Shown one piece after another: positions 32,148 through 41,207 of a stretch of 64,000 nt of DNA (position 1 is the stretch's first letter; each line of letters begins with the position of its first letter). The stretch is taken from NCBI GenBank assembly GCA_019635585.1, contig JAHBZE010000002.1:1076007-1140006 (forward strand), read 5' to 3'. A model generated the notes under the pieces. The model searched no databases. It was given only the letters and a program-made list of their open reading frames with translations, and had not been told where the DNA came from. Both the position numbers and the translations under genes were made by a program. The stretch comes from Xanthobacteraceae bacterium. Its GTDB lineage: Bacteria; Pseudomonadota; Alphaproteobacteria; Rhizobiales; Xanthobacteraceae.

Positions 32148-33161
32148 ATGGCGCTGGGCCGCGGACGCGCCGACCGCAGGGTCGATTACTGGCCGGGCTT
32201 CGTCGATGCGCTTTCGACGCTGCTCATGGTCTTCATTTTTCTGGTGTCGATCTTCACCGTCGCGCAATTCTTTCTGAGCCGCGAGATCGCAGGCAAGCAG
32301 GACCAGCTCACCCGCATCACCGCGCAGTTGAAGCAACTCGGCGACCTGCTCTCGCTGGAGCGCGCGAACTCCGCCTCGCTTGAAGACCAGCTTTCCGGCC
32401 TGCGCGCGACGCTCCGGAGCGCGGAAACCGAGCGCGATAAATTGCGCGGCGACACCAACGCGGTCGGCGACGCCAAGGGTCAGATCCAGTCGCTCGCCTC
32501 CGATCTCGAAGCCGAGAAGAAAATGACGAGCCAGCAGATTTCCCAGATCTCGCTGCTCAACCAGCAACTCGCGGCCCTCCGCCGCCAGATCGCGGCACTC
32601 GAAGCCGCACTCGAGGCCTCCGAGAAAAAGGAGAAGGAAAGCCAGACCAAGATCACCGATCTCGGTTCGCGCCTGAACGTGGCACTCGCACAGCGCGTGC
32701 AGGAGCTGAACCGCTATCGCTCGGATTTCTTCGGGCGGCTTCGCGAAATTCTCGGCAATCGTCCGGACATCCGCATCGTCGGCGACCGCTTCGTGTTCCA
32801 GTCGGAAGTGCTGTTCGATCCGGGCTCGGCGGAGCTGAAAGAAAGCGCCGAACCCGAACTCGACAAGGTGGCAGCAGCACTCACCGAACTCGCGAACAAA
32901 ATTCCGAAAGATATTCCCTGGGTGATCCGAATCGACGGCCATACCGACGTGCGGCCGATTTCGAATGCGCGCTTTCCGTCGAACTGGGAATTGTCGTCCT
33001 CGCGCGCGATCTCGGTCGTGAAATATCTGATCGGCAAGGGCCTGTCGCCCGACCGGCTGGTCGCGGCCGGCTTCGGCGAATTTCAGCCGATTGATCCGGC
33101 GAGCAACGATGACGCCTATCGCCGCAACCGCCGCATCGAGTTGAAGATTACGGAGCGCTAG
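32148..33161 (+). CDS. MotB/OmpA-like peptidoglycan-binding partner with long coiled coil
   Basis: The product has 337 residues: one N-terminal membrane helix (about 18-42) containing the proton-relay aspartate Asp20 in WPGFVDALSTLLMVF, a coiled coil of about 130 residues (45-180), and a C-terminal OmpA domain (FVFQSEVLFDPGSAEL, IDGHTDVRPIS, LSSSRAISVVKYL, RRIELKI). This is the plan of MotB with a longer neck. It pairs with the preceding channel gene. Its stop overlaps the convergent ABC transporter stop (CTAG). Confidence 0.86.
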   Translation: MALGRGRADRRVDYWPGFVDALSTLLMVFIFLVSIFTVAQFFLSREIAGKQDQLTRITAQLKQLGDLLSLERANSASLEDQLSGLRATLRSAETERDKLRGDTNAVGDAKGQIQSLASDLEAEKKMTSQQISQISLLNQQLAALRRQIAALEAALEASEKKEKESQTKITDLGSRLNVALAQRVQELNRYRSDFFGRLREILGNRPDIRIVGDRFVFQSEVLFDPGSAELKESAEPELDKVAAALTELANKIPKDIPWVIRIDGHTDVRPISNARFPSNWELSSSRAISVVKYLIGKGLSPDRLVAAGFGEFQPIDPASNDDAYRRNRRIELKITER

Positions 33162-34951
33162 TGCGCGCCGAATTGCAACGCCGCGAGCCGCGAATATAGC
33201 CTGCCGCTTGCGGAAAGTTTTGCATGCGTGCCCTCTTCGGCGACGCGGCCTTTTTGCAAGACCACGATACGATCCGCGCTCTGCACGGTCGCAAGCCGGT
33301 GCGCGATCACGAGCGAGGTGCGCCCTTCCATGATCCGCTCGAGCGCCTTCTGCACCAGCGCCTCGCTCTCGGCGTCGAGCGCGGACGTCGCCTCGTCGAG
33401 CAACAACACCGGCGCGTCGCGCAGGACTGCGCGCGCGATCGCAAGCCGCTGTCGCTGCCCGCCCGATAGCGTAACCCCGCGCTCGCCGACCTGCGTGTCG
33501 TAGCCTTCGGAAAGATTGACCACAAACTCGTCGACCAGCGCGGTTTCAGCCGCGACTTTCACTTCGGCGTCGCTCGCGCCCGGACGGCCATAGCGGATGT
33601 TGTCCGCGATCGAGGCGGCGAAGATCGCGGGTTCCTGCGGCACCAGCGCGATATTCCGGCGCACCTCGCGCGGATCGGCTTTTGCGATCTCGATGCCATC
33701 GAACAAAATCCGGCCCGCTTGCGGATCGTCGAAACGCAAGAGCAGATGAAAGAGCGTGCTTTTCCCGCCGCCCGACGGGCCGACGATAGCGATGCGCTCG
33801 CCGGGTGCCGCCGCGAAACTGACATCGCTCAGCACATTCACGTCGCGCCGCGAGGGATAAGCATAAGTGACGTGTTCGAACTTCACCTCGCCGCGCGGCT
33901 TAGCCGGGAGCACGAGCGGAAGCGTGGGTGCCTTGATCGCAGGCTCGACCTGCAACAACTCGATAATCCGTTCGGCCGCACCCGCGGTCTGCGAAACCTC
34001 GCCCCAGACTTCCGCGAGCGCGCCGAGCGCACCAGCCGCGAACACCGAATAGAGCACGAACTGGCCGAGCGTTCCGGCCGTCATCTCGTTTGCGAGCACG
34101 CGCTGCGCACCGGACCACAGAATGAGGACCACACAGGCGAAGGCCAGAAAAATCGCAATCGCAGTCAGAAACGCGCGCGCGCGCGTGGCGTCACGCGCGG
34201 CGTCGAACGCCTGCTCGACCGCGCCGCCGAAGCGCGTCTTCGCCGCGTCTTCCGCGGTCATCGCCTGCACGGTGCGTACTGCGCCGATCGCTTCCACGGC
34301 GAAGGCGGTTGCGTCCGCGAGCTTGTCCTGCGCGAGCCGCGAGCGCTTGCGTACCGCGCGGCCAAAGCCGAACAGCGGCAGCATCACCAGCGGAATCGCA
34401 ATCAGGATCAGCGCCGAAAGGCTCGGGCTCGTAATCACCATCATCGCCGCGGCCCCGATCAGGAGCACGAGGTTGCGCAGCGCGACGGACGCGGAAGAGC
34501 CGACCGCGGACTTGATCTGCACGGTGTCGGCAGTCAGCCGCGAGCCGATCTCGCCCGCGCGCGCGCTATCGAAAAAGCCGGCATCCAGCGACACGATCCG
34601 CGCGAACACCGCTGCGCGCAGATCGGCGACGACCCGCTCGCCGATCGTGGTGACGAGGTAGTAGCGGGCGGCACTTGCGAGCGCGAGCACGGCGACGACG
34701 CCGAGGACCGCGAGAAAATAGCGGTTGATCTGCACCCCGGCGTCGGCACCAAAACCGAGGTCGATCATGCGCCGCACGGCGAGCGGGATCGCGAGTGTTG
34801 CGAGCGCCGCGATCCCAAGGGCCGTCAGCGCCCCCATGAAACGTCCTGGATAGCGCAGCACGAAGGGCATCAGGGCCAGAAGCGGCCGGAACCGGCTTTT
34901 CCCGCCGTTTTCGGGCGTTTTGGCGCGATTCTGAGGCTCAGCTTGAGTCAC
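33158..34951 (-). CDS. MsbA-type ABC exporter (fused membrane and ATPase domains)
   Basis: The product is 597 residues from a GTG at 34951 ([16 protein letters not shown]). Six membrane helices (about 28-300) precede the ATPase with Walker [10 protein letters not shown], signature [16 protein letters not shown], Walker [12 protein letters not shown] and the H-loop IAHRLATV. It probably works as a homodimer exporting lipid or hydrophobic compounds; the substrate is not assignable. The frame is open to 35026, but that stretch overlaps the rpmE promoter. Confidence 0.9.
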   Translation of the reverse strand: MTQAEPQNRAKTPENGGKSRFRPLLALMPFVLRYPGRFMGALTALGIAALATLAIPLAVRRMIDLGFGADAGVQINRYFLAVLGVVAVLALASAARYYLVTTIGERVVADLRAAVFARIVSLDAGFFDSARAGEIGSRLTADTVQIKSAVGSSASVALRNLVLLIGAAAMMVITSPSLSALILIAIPLVMLPLFGFGRAVRKRSRLAQDKLADATAFAVEAIGAVRTVQAMTAEDAAKTRFGGAVEQAFDAARDATRARAFLTAIAIFLAFACVVLILWSGAQRVLANEMTAGTLGQFVLYSVFAAGALGALAEVWGEVSQTAGAAERIIELLQVEPAIKAPTLPLVLPAKPRGEVKFEHVTYAYPSRRDVNVLSDVSFAAAPGERIAIVGPSGGGKSTLFHLLLRFDDPQAGRILFDGIEIAKADPREVRRNIALVPQEPAIFAASIADNIRYGRPGASDAEVKVAAETALVDEFVVNLSEGYDTQVGERGVTLSGGQRQRLAIARAVLRDAPVLLLDEATSALDAESEALVQKALERIMEGRTSLVIAHRLATVQSADRIVVLQKGRVAEEGTHAKLSASGRLYSRLAALQFGAH

Positions 34952-34970
34952 TTGACGCTCTCGGCTATAT
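34943..34970 (+). promoter_or_regulatory. rpmE promoter
   Basis: TTGAGT (34943-34948) and CTATAT (34965-34970), separated by 16 bases, match the alphaproteobacterial sigma-70 consensus. The promoter lies across the start of the divergent ABC exporter gene, so the two genes may interfere. The predicted leader is about 73 bases long. Confidence 0.6.
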
Positions 34971-35049
34971 CGCCCGCCAACCAGCAGGGCTTGATGAAGA
35001 CGACCGGCGCGTGCCCCCGGGGCCACGCGCGAAGGCAGAGGATTTTGCG

Positions 35050-35289
35050 ATGAAAGAAGGCATTCACCCCGATTATCACACCATCAAGGTGGTGATGACG
35101 GACGGCTCGGAATACACGACGCGCTCGACTTGGGGCAAGGAGGGCGACACGCTCAACCTCGATATCGACCCCAAGACGCATCCGGCATGGACCGGCGGTA
35201 CGCAGCAGCTGCTCGACCGAGGCGGCCGTCTGTCGCGCTTCAAGAACAAATTCGGCACGCTCGGCGTCGCCAAGACCGAAAAGAAGTAA
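35050..35289 (+). CDS. rpmE: 50S ribosomal protein L31
   Basis: A 79-residue protein starting [19 protein letters not shown], the typical alphaproteobacterial L31 sequence. It lacks the CxxC zinc pair, so it is the zinc-independent form. The start at 35050 matches the family N-terminus; the longer open frame (35011) does not. Its own promoter and terminator flank it. Confidence 0.96.
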   Translation: MKEGIHPDYHTIKVVMTDGSEYTTRSTWGKEGDTLNLDIDPKTHPAWTGGTQQLLDRGGRLSRFKNKFGTLGVAKTEKK

Positions 35290-35313
35290 GCTAAAAAACT
35301 CCTTCGGATATGA

Positions 35314-35346
35314 AAAACCCGCGGGCAACCGCGGGTTTTTTATTAG
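35314..35346 (+). terminator. Bidirectional terminator between rpmE and the RcdA-family gene
   Basis: The hairpin CCCGCGG / CCGCGGG with loop GCAA (35318-35335) has GTTTTTTATT on the plus side and TTTTTCAT on the minus side, so it can serve both converging genes. Confidence 0.88.
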
Positions 35347-35864
35347 CGCTTCGTATCGAACGCCGCGCGCAAAAGCCCGAGTTGCGCTTCGACCGGGTTC
35401 TCCGTCTCGATCTTCTCGGGCGCTTTTACCGTGTAGATGAGCTGGTCGAGCCGTAGCACCTGCTCATGAACGTTGCGCGAGGTCTCGATCAGATCCTGCA
35501 AGCGCTTCGGCAGCGAGGCCATGGATTCTTCGTGCGAGGAATCCCAGGTCGTGAGCTTCACCTTGGTCTTTTCGGTCTTAGCCTGATCGAAGGTGAGTTC
35601 GCCTTCATTCACCGCGCGCTGCAGGAGCAGCCAGGATGCGATCTGCATCAGCCTTGTCGTGAGCCGCATCGACTCGGTCGCATAAGCGAGCGCCGCCGGC
35701 CGCGCGAGCGATTTCGCTTCCGAGCGCCCGGGCCCGTCCAGATAGGCAGCGGTCGCCTCGACAAGCGCCATGCCTTCCTTGAACAGCGTGCCGAACTGCT
35801 CGCCCTGCGCCATGCGCACGGCAAGATGCACCGGATGGTCTTTCTTCTCGATGGCGTCCGACAT
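35343..35864 (-). CDS. rcdA: DUF1465 / RcdA-family protein (regulator of CtrA degradation)
   Basis: The product has 173 all-helical residues (MSDAIEKKDHPVHLAVRMAQGEQF...SMRLTTRLMQIASWLLLQRAVNEGE). DUF1465 is the family of Caulobacter RcdA, the adaptor that helps ClpXP degrade CtrA at the pole. The acidic/polar tail after residue 150 fits RcdA's flexible C-terminus. A perfect CtrA box sits 252-266 bases upstream, in line with the CtrA-dependent expression known for Caulobacter rcdA. Orthology is inferred from family membership. Confidence 0.8.
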   Translation of the reverse strand: MSDAIEKKDHPVHLAVRMAQGEQFGTLFKEGMALVEATAAYLDGPGRSEAKSLARPAALAYATESMRLTTRLMQIASWLLLQRAVNEGELTFDQAKTEKTKVKLTTWDSSHEESMASLPKRLQDLIETSRNVHEQVLRLDQLIYTVKAPEKIETENPVEAQLGLLRAAFDTKR

Positions 35865-35993
35865 TCTTCCCCCGGCGCGTCCCCGCGCCGGACCCTTTTT
35901 AGCGTATCGCGCGCCCGTCTCAACCGTTCCCGGGCGCCGCCTCGATCAAAGTTCTTTGCAAGTTGCGCGCCGCCCACACTGTGCGGGATCGGG

Positions 35994-36027
35994 ACAAAAA
36001 AAGAGCCGCCCAAAGGAGCGGCTCTAA
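35994..36027 (-). terminator. Strong terminator between DUF1192 gene and rcdA
   Basis: AGAGCCGC / GCGGCTCT stems around TCCTTTGG are followed on the minus strand by seven T residues. It would stop transcripts coming from the CtrA-boxed region before rcdA, so rcdA needs a further promoter or readthrough. Confidence 0.88.
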
Positions 36028-36100
36028 AGTCTGTTCACAGGGAGGCGTCAAACAGAGTGGACAGGAGCCACTCAACGTCCAGAAGCTGGACACTCCCGAT
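36000..36100 (-). ncRNA. Candidate small RNA upstream of rcdA, ending in a strong terminator
   Basis: On the minus strand, downstream of the CtrA box, the sequence forms a GTCCAG/CTGGAC hairpin, then a GAGTGG/CCACTC hairpin whose loop is CTCCTGT (anti-Shine-Dalgarno-like). It ends with the terminator hairpin AGAGCCGC/GCGGCTCT followed by TTTTTTTG. No reading frame fits. It could instead be the 3' UTR of the DUF1192 gene, but 125 bases is long for that. Confidence 0.4.
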
Positions 36101-36115
36101 AGTGATCTCGAAACC

Positions 36116-36130
36116 TTAATGGGTCGTTAA
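36116..36130 (-). promoter_or_regulatory. Perfect CtrA box upstream of rcdA
   Basis: TTAA-TGGGTCG-TTAA matches the CtrA consensus TTAA-N7-TTAA exactly. It lies in the gap between the DUF1192 stop (36152) and rcdA, just before the candidate small RNA. CtrA binding is inferred from the motif. Confidence 0.55.
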
Positions 36131-36151
36131 TTCGTAAAATTCGACTGAATT

Positions 36152-36343
36152 TCAGCGCTTGAAGAACGAATCCGCCGCGGATTTGGAGGCCTGCTTGCGG
36201 CCGATGTCCGCCTCGAGCCTTGCGATTTCTTCCTTGAGGAGGACGACCCGCTCACGCAATTCCTCGACCGAAACCAGCGAGAGATCGGCGCCAATTTCGT
36301 GCGCGATCTTCTTCTTGGGCCGGTCGTCTTCATCCATTTTCAT
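36152..36343 (-). CDS. DUF1192 small protein
   Basis: A 63-residue protein (MKMDEDDRPKKKIAHEIGADLSLVSVEELRERVVLLKEEI...). A charged N-terminus is followed by the family core DLSLVSVEELRERVVLLKEEIARLEADI, a short coiled coil. DUF1192 has no known function. A second in-frame ATG at 36337 is possible. It is divergent from the quinone oxidoreductase gene. Confidence 0.85.
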   Translation of the reverse strand: MKMDEDDRPKKKIAHEIGADLSLVSVEELRERVVLLKEEIARLEADIGRKQASKSAADSFFKR

Positions 36344-36447
36344 CGCGTCCTCCCGACTTGCTTTTGCCGAATGTAGCGGGACACGGCGTGGATTGTCATG
36401 GTCCGCCGCACCCCGTAGAGATCGCCCGAATATTTCCGGAGAAGCGA

Positions 36448-37449
36448 ATGTCCCTGCCCGACAAGATGACCGTGATCGCAATGACCGCGCCCGGCGATCC
36501 GGACGTGCTTCAGCCCCAGACCCGCGATTTGCCTAAACCTGCGGATACGCAGATTCTCGTGCGCGTGCGCGCGGCCGGCGTGAACCGCCCCGACGTGATG
36601 CAGCGGCAGGGAAAATATCCGCCTCCGCCGGGCGCGCCGGATTATCCGGGTCTCGAGATCGCGGGCGAAGTAGCAGCAACCGGTGCGAAAGCATCGCGCT
36701 GGAAGGTTCGCGACAAAGTTTGCGCGCTGGTCGCGGGCGGCGGCTATGCGGAATACGCGCTGGTTGATGAGACAAATGCGCTTCCGGTGCCGAAAGGATT
36801 TTCCTTTACCGAAGCAGCCGCGCTTCCGGAAACCTTCTTCACCGTGTGGCACAACGTATTTGAGCGCGGCCGCCTGAAAGCCGGTGAGACCATGCTCATT
36901 CACGGGGGAAGCAGCGGTATTGGCACCACCGCGATCATGCTCGCCAAAGCCTTCGGCGCCAAAGCGATCGCGACCGCAGGCTCGAAAGAGAAGTGCGACG
37001 CCTGCGTGAAGCTCGGCGCGGATTTCGCGATCGATTACAAGACGCAGGATTTCGTCGCACTCACAAAAGAGCACACGGGCGGCAAGGGCGCGGATCTCAT
37101 CGTCGACATGGTCGGCGGTGATTACGTGGACCGCAATCTTGACGCGGCGGCGGTTGAAGGCCGCATCGTGCAGATCGCGACCCAGAAGGGCTTCAAGGTC
37201 GAGATGAACCTTTTGAAGATCATGTCGAAGCGCCTGACCTTCACCGGCTCGACGCTTCGTCCGCGCCCGGTCGCCGACAAGGCGGCGATAGCGGACGCGC
37301 TCCGCGCCAAGGTCTGGCCGCTACTCGATCAGGGCAAGATCAAGCCGGTGATCGACAGTACCTTCCCGCTCGCCGAGGCCAACAAGGCCCATGCCCGCAT
37401 GGAATCCTCGGGTCATGTGGGCAAGATCGTGCTGACGGTGGCGGGTTAA
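36448..37449 (+). CDS. NAD(P)H:quinone oxidoreductase, zeta-crystallin-like MDR family
   Basis: The product is 333 residues from MSLPDKMTVIAM with GGAGAAG before the start. It has a GroES-like N-terminal domain (VRVRAAGVNRPDVMQRQGKYPPPPGAPDYPGLEIAGEV), then a Rossmann domain with HGGSSGIGTTAIMLAKAFGA and VDMVGGDYVDRN. The absence of zinc-ligand cysteines fits the quinone reductase (PIG3-type) branch. It reduces quinones with NADPH; the exact substrate is unknown. Confidence 0.9.
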   Translation: MSLPDKMTVIAMTAPGDPDVLQPQTRDLPKPADTQILVRVRAAGVNRPDVMQRQGKYPPPPGAPDYPGLEIAGEVAATGAKASRWKVRDKVCALVAGGGYAEYALVDETNALPVPKGFSFTEAAALPETFFTVWHNVFERGRLKAGETMLIHGGSSGIGTTAIMLAKAFGAKAIATAGSKEKCDACVKLGADFAIDYKTQDFVALTKEHTGGKGADLIVDMVGGDYVDRNLDAAAVEGRIVQIATQKGFKVEMNLLKIMSKRLTFTGSTLRPRPVADKAAIADALRAKVWPLLDQGKIKPVIDSTFPLAEANKAHARMESSGHVGKIVLTVAG

Positions 37450-37525
37450 CCCCGTTTGCCGCCTGCCTTGCCGCCGCCGCAAGCGACGGCTACTGCTCAA
37501 CGAGGCCAGGAGGGGGTTCCGGGCC

Positions 37526-40468
37526 GTGGCCCGCAGGTGCCCGGAGGTCCGAATTTTGCGGTTCGGAAGGCTAGTTTTTGCGTGTTTCGCCTTGCTTGCG
37601 GTCTCCGCGAGCATAAACCCCGTGTGCGCAGTCGAAGCCGTAATCATCCGCCCGAATACGCCCGCGCTCGATCTCCTGCCCGCCGTCGAGCGGCACGTAA
37701 CAGATGGCGACCGCCTCCAGGTTTCTACCGCCCCCGGCCCTGACGGCATCGTCCGCCGCATCGAAGTCCGTGCCCGCAATGCGAACGGTGTCACGCACTG
37801 GGCCGTCTTCGCGCTCTCCAACAACACCGACGAGCAGCTCGACCGGCTTCTGGTTGCGCCGAACTATTTGATGTCCGGCTCCGGACTGTTCTGGCCCGAC
37901 CTAGGTGCTGCGCGCATCGTCAACCTCACGCCTTCGCAAGGCTTCCGTCCCGACCAGCAGAACGCTTCCGACGCTTCGGTCTATTTGATCACGATGGACC
38001 CTGGCTCGACCGTCACCTTCGTGGTGGAGCTGTCGTCCGCGCAACTGCCGCAGCTTCGCCTGTGGGAGCCGCGCGCCTACGAAGCCAAGGTCAACTCTTT
38101 CACGCTCTATAACGGAATCGTCATCGGCGTCGCCGGTCTGCTCGCGCTGTTCCTGACGATCTTGTTCGTCGTCAAAGGCAGCTTGATGTTTCCCGCGGCC
38201 GCCGCGCTTGCCTGGGCGGTGCTCGGTTATATCGGAATCGATTTCAATTTCTGGGCGAAAGTCTTCGCGCTTTCGCCAGCGGCCGAACAATTCTGGCGCG
38301 CATCCGGTGAAGCGATTCTTGCGGCGACGCTGATCGTCTTCCTGTTCGCCTATCTCAATCTCGGCCGCTGGAACGTGCGCTATTCGCAGGTTGCGGCCGG
38401 CTGGCTGATCTTCCTTGCAGCACTCGTCGCGCTTGCGCTGTTCGACCCTGCGATTGCCGCGGGAATCGCCCGCCTTTCGCTGCTCTTCGTCGCCTTCGGC
38501 GGCTTCGCGCTTGTACTTTATCTTTCGACCCACGGTTTCGACCGTGCGGTACTTCTAATTCCGACCTGGTTCCTGTTCGCGATGTGGGTGCTTGCCGCAG
38601 GCTTTGTGGTCGCTGGCGCAATCACTAACGATCTCGCAGCACCCGCACTTTTGGGCGGCCTCGAACTGATCGTGATGCTCATCGGCTTTACCGTTATGCA
38701 GCACGCTTTCGCGGGCGTTTCCGCCGAAGGCTTGATGAGCGACATGGAGCGCCGCGCGCTCGCAGTCACCGGTGCCGGCGAAGTAGTCTGGGACTGGGAC
38801 GTGATCCGCGACCGCGTGTTCGTGAGCCCCGAAGCCGAAACGCTGCTCGGTCTGAAGCGCGGCGCGATGGAAACCGAAGCGCAAGCCTGGCTCGAATTCG
38901 TCCATCCCTCCGACCGCGACCGCATTCGCCTCGCGCTCGACGGCATTCTCGATCATCGTCGCGGCCGTATTCTGCAATCGCTGCGCCTGAAGGCCGAGGA
39001 CGGCCACTATTTCTGGTTCTCGCTACGCGCGCGGCCCGTGGTCGGCACCGACGGCGAAGTACTGCGCGTCGTCGGCACCATGAATGACATCACGGAACTG
39101 AAGGTGGCCGAGGAGCGTCTGCTCACCGACGCTGTACACGACAATCTCACGGGCTTACCGAACCGTGAACTGTTCCTTGACCGGTTGGATGCCGCGATCA
39201 ATTTCGCGAAGTCGGACGATAAAATCCGCCCGACACTGATCATCATCGATCTCGACCGCTTCAAGCAATTGAACACTTCGGTCGGAACTACCGCCGGCGA
39301 CTCGATCCTCTTGACCGTAAGCCGCCGCCTGACTCGTCTCTTGAAGCCGCAAGATACGCTTGCGCGCATCGCCGGCGATCAGTTTGCAATCATCCTGCTT
39401 TCCGAGCGCGAAGCCGACCGCATCACCGCTTTCGCCGACACACTCCGCCGCAGCGTCCGCGCTCCGATCGGCTTCGGCGAGCGGCAGATTTTCCTGACCG
39501 CTTCGATCGGCATGGCTTTGGTCGACGGCCAGACTAAGGAGCGCAACGAGGTTCTGAAGAACGCGGAACTGGCGATGCATGCCGCGAAGCAGGCCGGCAA
39601 CGACCGCATTGAAGTCTTTAAGCCTTCGATGCGCAACGACAAGATCGACCGGCTCGCGCTCGAATCCGATCTGCGGCGCGCGATCGAGCGCGACGAAATC
39701 ATTATCCTCTACCAGCCCATCGTCCGGCTCGAAGACCGCGCCGTGGCCGGCTTCGAATCGCTCCTACGCTGGAATCACCCGAAGCTCGGCCGTCTCGGCC
39801 CGGCGGAGTTCATCCCGATCGCCGAGGAAACCGGCGTGATCGTGGAAATCGGCCGCTTCGTGCTGGAGCGCTCCGCGCGTCAGCTTGCACTGTGGCAGCG
39901 CGCGCTCGCGAGCCCGACCCCGCTGTTCCTGAGCGTCAACATCTCTTCGCGGCAGTTGATGCGCCACGATCTCATTCAGGACGTGAAGGGCGTGCTTTCC
40001 CGCCATGCGCTTGCGCCGGGCACGCTCAAGCTCGAACTGACCGAGTCACTTGTGATGGAGAACCCGGAACTCGCCGCCCAGATGCTGCACAAGATCCGCG
40101 AACTTGGTGCTGGACTTTCGCTCGACGATTTCGGTACCGGCTACTCTTCACTCGCTTATCTGCAACGCTTCCCGTTCGACACCATCAAGATTGATCAGCA
40201 ATTCGTCAAAGGTTCGGGGACCAAGCGCGGCGTGCGGCCTGTGATTCTGCGCTCAATTGTGCAGCTTGCGCACGATCTCGGTATGGACGTCGTCGCCGAA
40301 GGCGCGGAGTCGGATTCCGACGCGGTCGAGCTCTATCAGATCGGCTGCGAGTATGTGCAGGGCTTCGCATTCGGCGAGCCGATGACGGCGGACGAAGCGC
40401 GGCGGCTAATCGCGCCTGAAATCAAGGACCGTCCGCGCCCGCGTACCGCGAGCGCCCCGGCAACCTGA
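37526..40468 (+). CDS. Membrane PAS-GGDEF-EAL protein; likely c-di-GMP phosphodiesterase
   Basis: The product has 980 residues: signal/anchor, periplasmic sensory domain (about 35-185), a seven-helix 7TMR-DISM-like region (about 195-400), PAS (about 410-530), GGDEF-like (about 540-700) and EAL (about 710-960). The GGDEF signature is degraded to AGDQF (616-620), so cyclase activity is unlikely. The EAL part keeps Glu744 in FESLLRW, the NIS motif, ELTES, DDFGTGYSS, IKIDQ and AEGAES, so hydrolysis of c-di-GMP is expected. The start is GTG; nearby TTG/GTG alternatives are possible. Confidence 0.9.
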   Translation: MARRCPEVRILRFGRLVFACFALLAVSASINPVCAVEAVIIRPNTPALDLLPAVERHVTDGDRLQVSTAPGPDGIVRRIEVRARNANGVTHWAVFALSNNTDEQLDRLLVAPNYLMSGSGLFWPDLGAARIVNLTPSQGFRPDQQNASDASVYLITMDPGSTVTFVVELSSAQLPQLRLWEPRAYEAKVNSFTLYNGIVIGVAGLLALFLTILFVVKGSLMFPAAAALAWAVLGYIGIDFNFWAKVFALSPAAEQFWRASGEAILAATLIVFLFAYLNLGRWNVRYSQVAAGWLIFLAALVALALFDPAIAAGIARLSLLFVAFGGFALVLYLSTHGFDRAVLLIPTWFLFAMWVLAAGFVVAGAITNDLAAPALLGGLELIVMLIGFTVMQHAFAGVSAEGLMSDMERRALAVTGAGEVVWDWDVIRDRVFVSPEAETLLGLKRGAMETEAQAWLEFVHPSDRDRIRLALDGILDHRRGRILQSLRLKAEDGHYFWFSLRARPVVGTDGEVLRVVGTMNDITELKVAEERLLTDAVHDNLTGLPNRELFLDRLDAAINFAKSDDKIRPTLIIIDLDRFKQLNTSVGTTAGDSILLTVSRRLTRLLKPQDTLARIAGDQFAIILLSEREADRITAFADTLRRSVRAPIGFGERQIFLTASIGMALVDGQTKERNEVLKNAELAMHAAKQAGNDRIEVFKPSMRNDKIDRLALESDLRRAIERDEIIILYQPIVRLEDRAVAGFESLLRWNHPKLGRLGPAEFIPIAEETGVIVEIGRFVLERSARQLALWQRALASPTPLFLSVNISSRQLMRHDLIQDVKGVLSRHALAPGTLKLELTESLVMENPELAAQMLHKIRELGAGLSLDDFGTGYSSLAYLQRFPFDTIKIDQQFVKGSGTKRGVRPVILRSIVQLAHDLGMDVVAEGAESDSDAVELYQIGCEYVQGFAFGEPMTADEARRLIAPEIKDRPRPRTASAPAT

Positions 40469-40472
40469 CGGC

Positions 40473-41087
40473 TCAGGCGTGACCTGCTTCGGAAGAAAGC
40501 ATTGCCGGATCGATGCCGATTTTTCTCAGCGCGAGTTCGTATTTCTGTTCGGCCTGTACGCCGAACACAAGCGAGGAATCCGCGTCGCAACTAAGCCAAC
40601 CGTTTGCCTGAATCTCGCTCTCGAGCTGTCCCGGTGCCCAGCCGGCATAGCCGAGCGCGAGTACTGCGCTTTCCGGCCCGCTGCCGCTCGCAATCGCTTT
40701 CAAAATATCGAGGGTCGCCGTCAAACAGATGCCGCCGTTGATCGGCAAGGTCGAGTTCTCGACGAAGTAGTCGGCGCTATGCAGCACGAAACCGCGCTGC
40801 GTTTCGACCGGCCCGCCCTTCAGCACGCGCATAATTTCGCCGTGCTGCGGCAGCTCGATCAGTCCTTCGCCGGGGATGACGTCGAGTTGCACCAGAAGAT
40901 CGGAGAACCGGATATTCGGCGCGGGCTGGTTGACAATGATACCCATCGCGCCCTCGGATGAATGGGCGCAAAGGTAGATTACCGCGCGGCTGAAACGCTC
41001 GTCCTGCATCGTCGGCATGGCCACGAGAATCTGGCCATCGAGATAGCCATCGTTCGCGGGCTTCGAAGACTCGCGTGCGATCTTCAT
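40473..41087 (-). CDS. yqgE: YqgE/AlgH family protein (DUF179)
   Basis: The product is 204 residues from [25 protein letters not shown]. Family motifs [43 protein letters not shown] and [15 protein letters not shown] are present. The function of the family is unsettled. It converges on the EAL gene with a 4-base gap. Confidence 0.93.
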   Translation of the reverse strand: MKIARESSKPANDGYLDGQILVAMPTMQDERFSRAVIYLCAHSSEGAMGIIVNQPAPNIRFSDLLVQLDVIPGEGLIELPQHGEIMRVLKGGPVETQRGFVLHSADYFVENSTLPINGGICLTATLDILKAIASGSGPESAVLALGYAGWAPGQLESEIQANGWLSCDADSSLVFGVQAEQKYELALRKIGIDPAMLSSEAGHA

Positions 41088-41207
41088 GGTCAAAAGCCTA
41101 TCCGAGGATTTGCGGGAAGAAAATGCGGTATGGGGACGGACAAATTCACGCATTCGTGGTTGGGCTCCGGCCTGATTCGCTGTTTATCGTGGCTTCATGG
41201 TGAAAAA

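Noticed and set aside
31144-33161. Zorya-type anti-phage system (ZorA/ZorB)
   Set aside because: The pair has the MotA/MotB plan, but no ZorC, ZorD or ZorE effector gene is adjacent; neighbours are suhB and an ABC exporter, all housekeeping.
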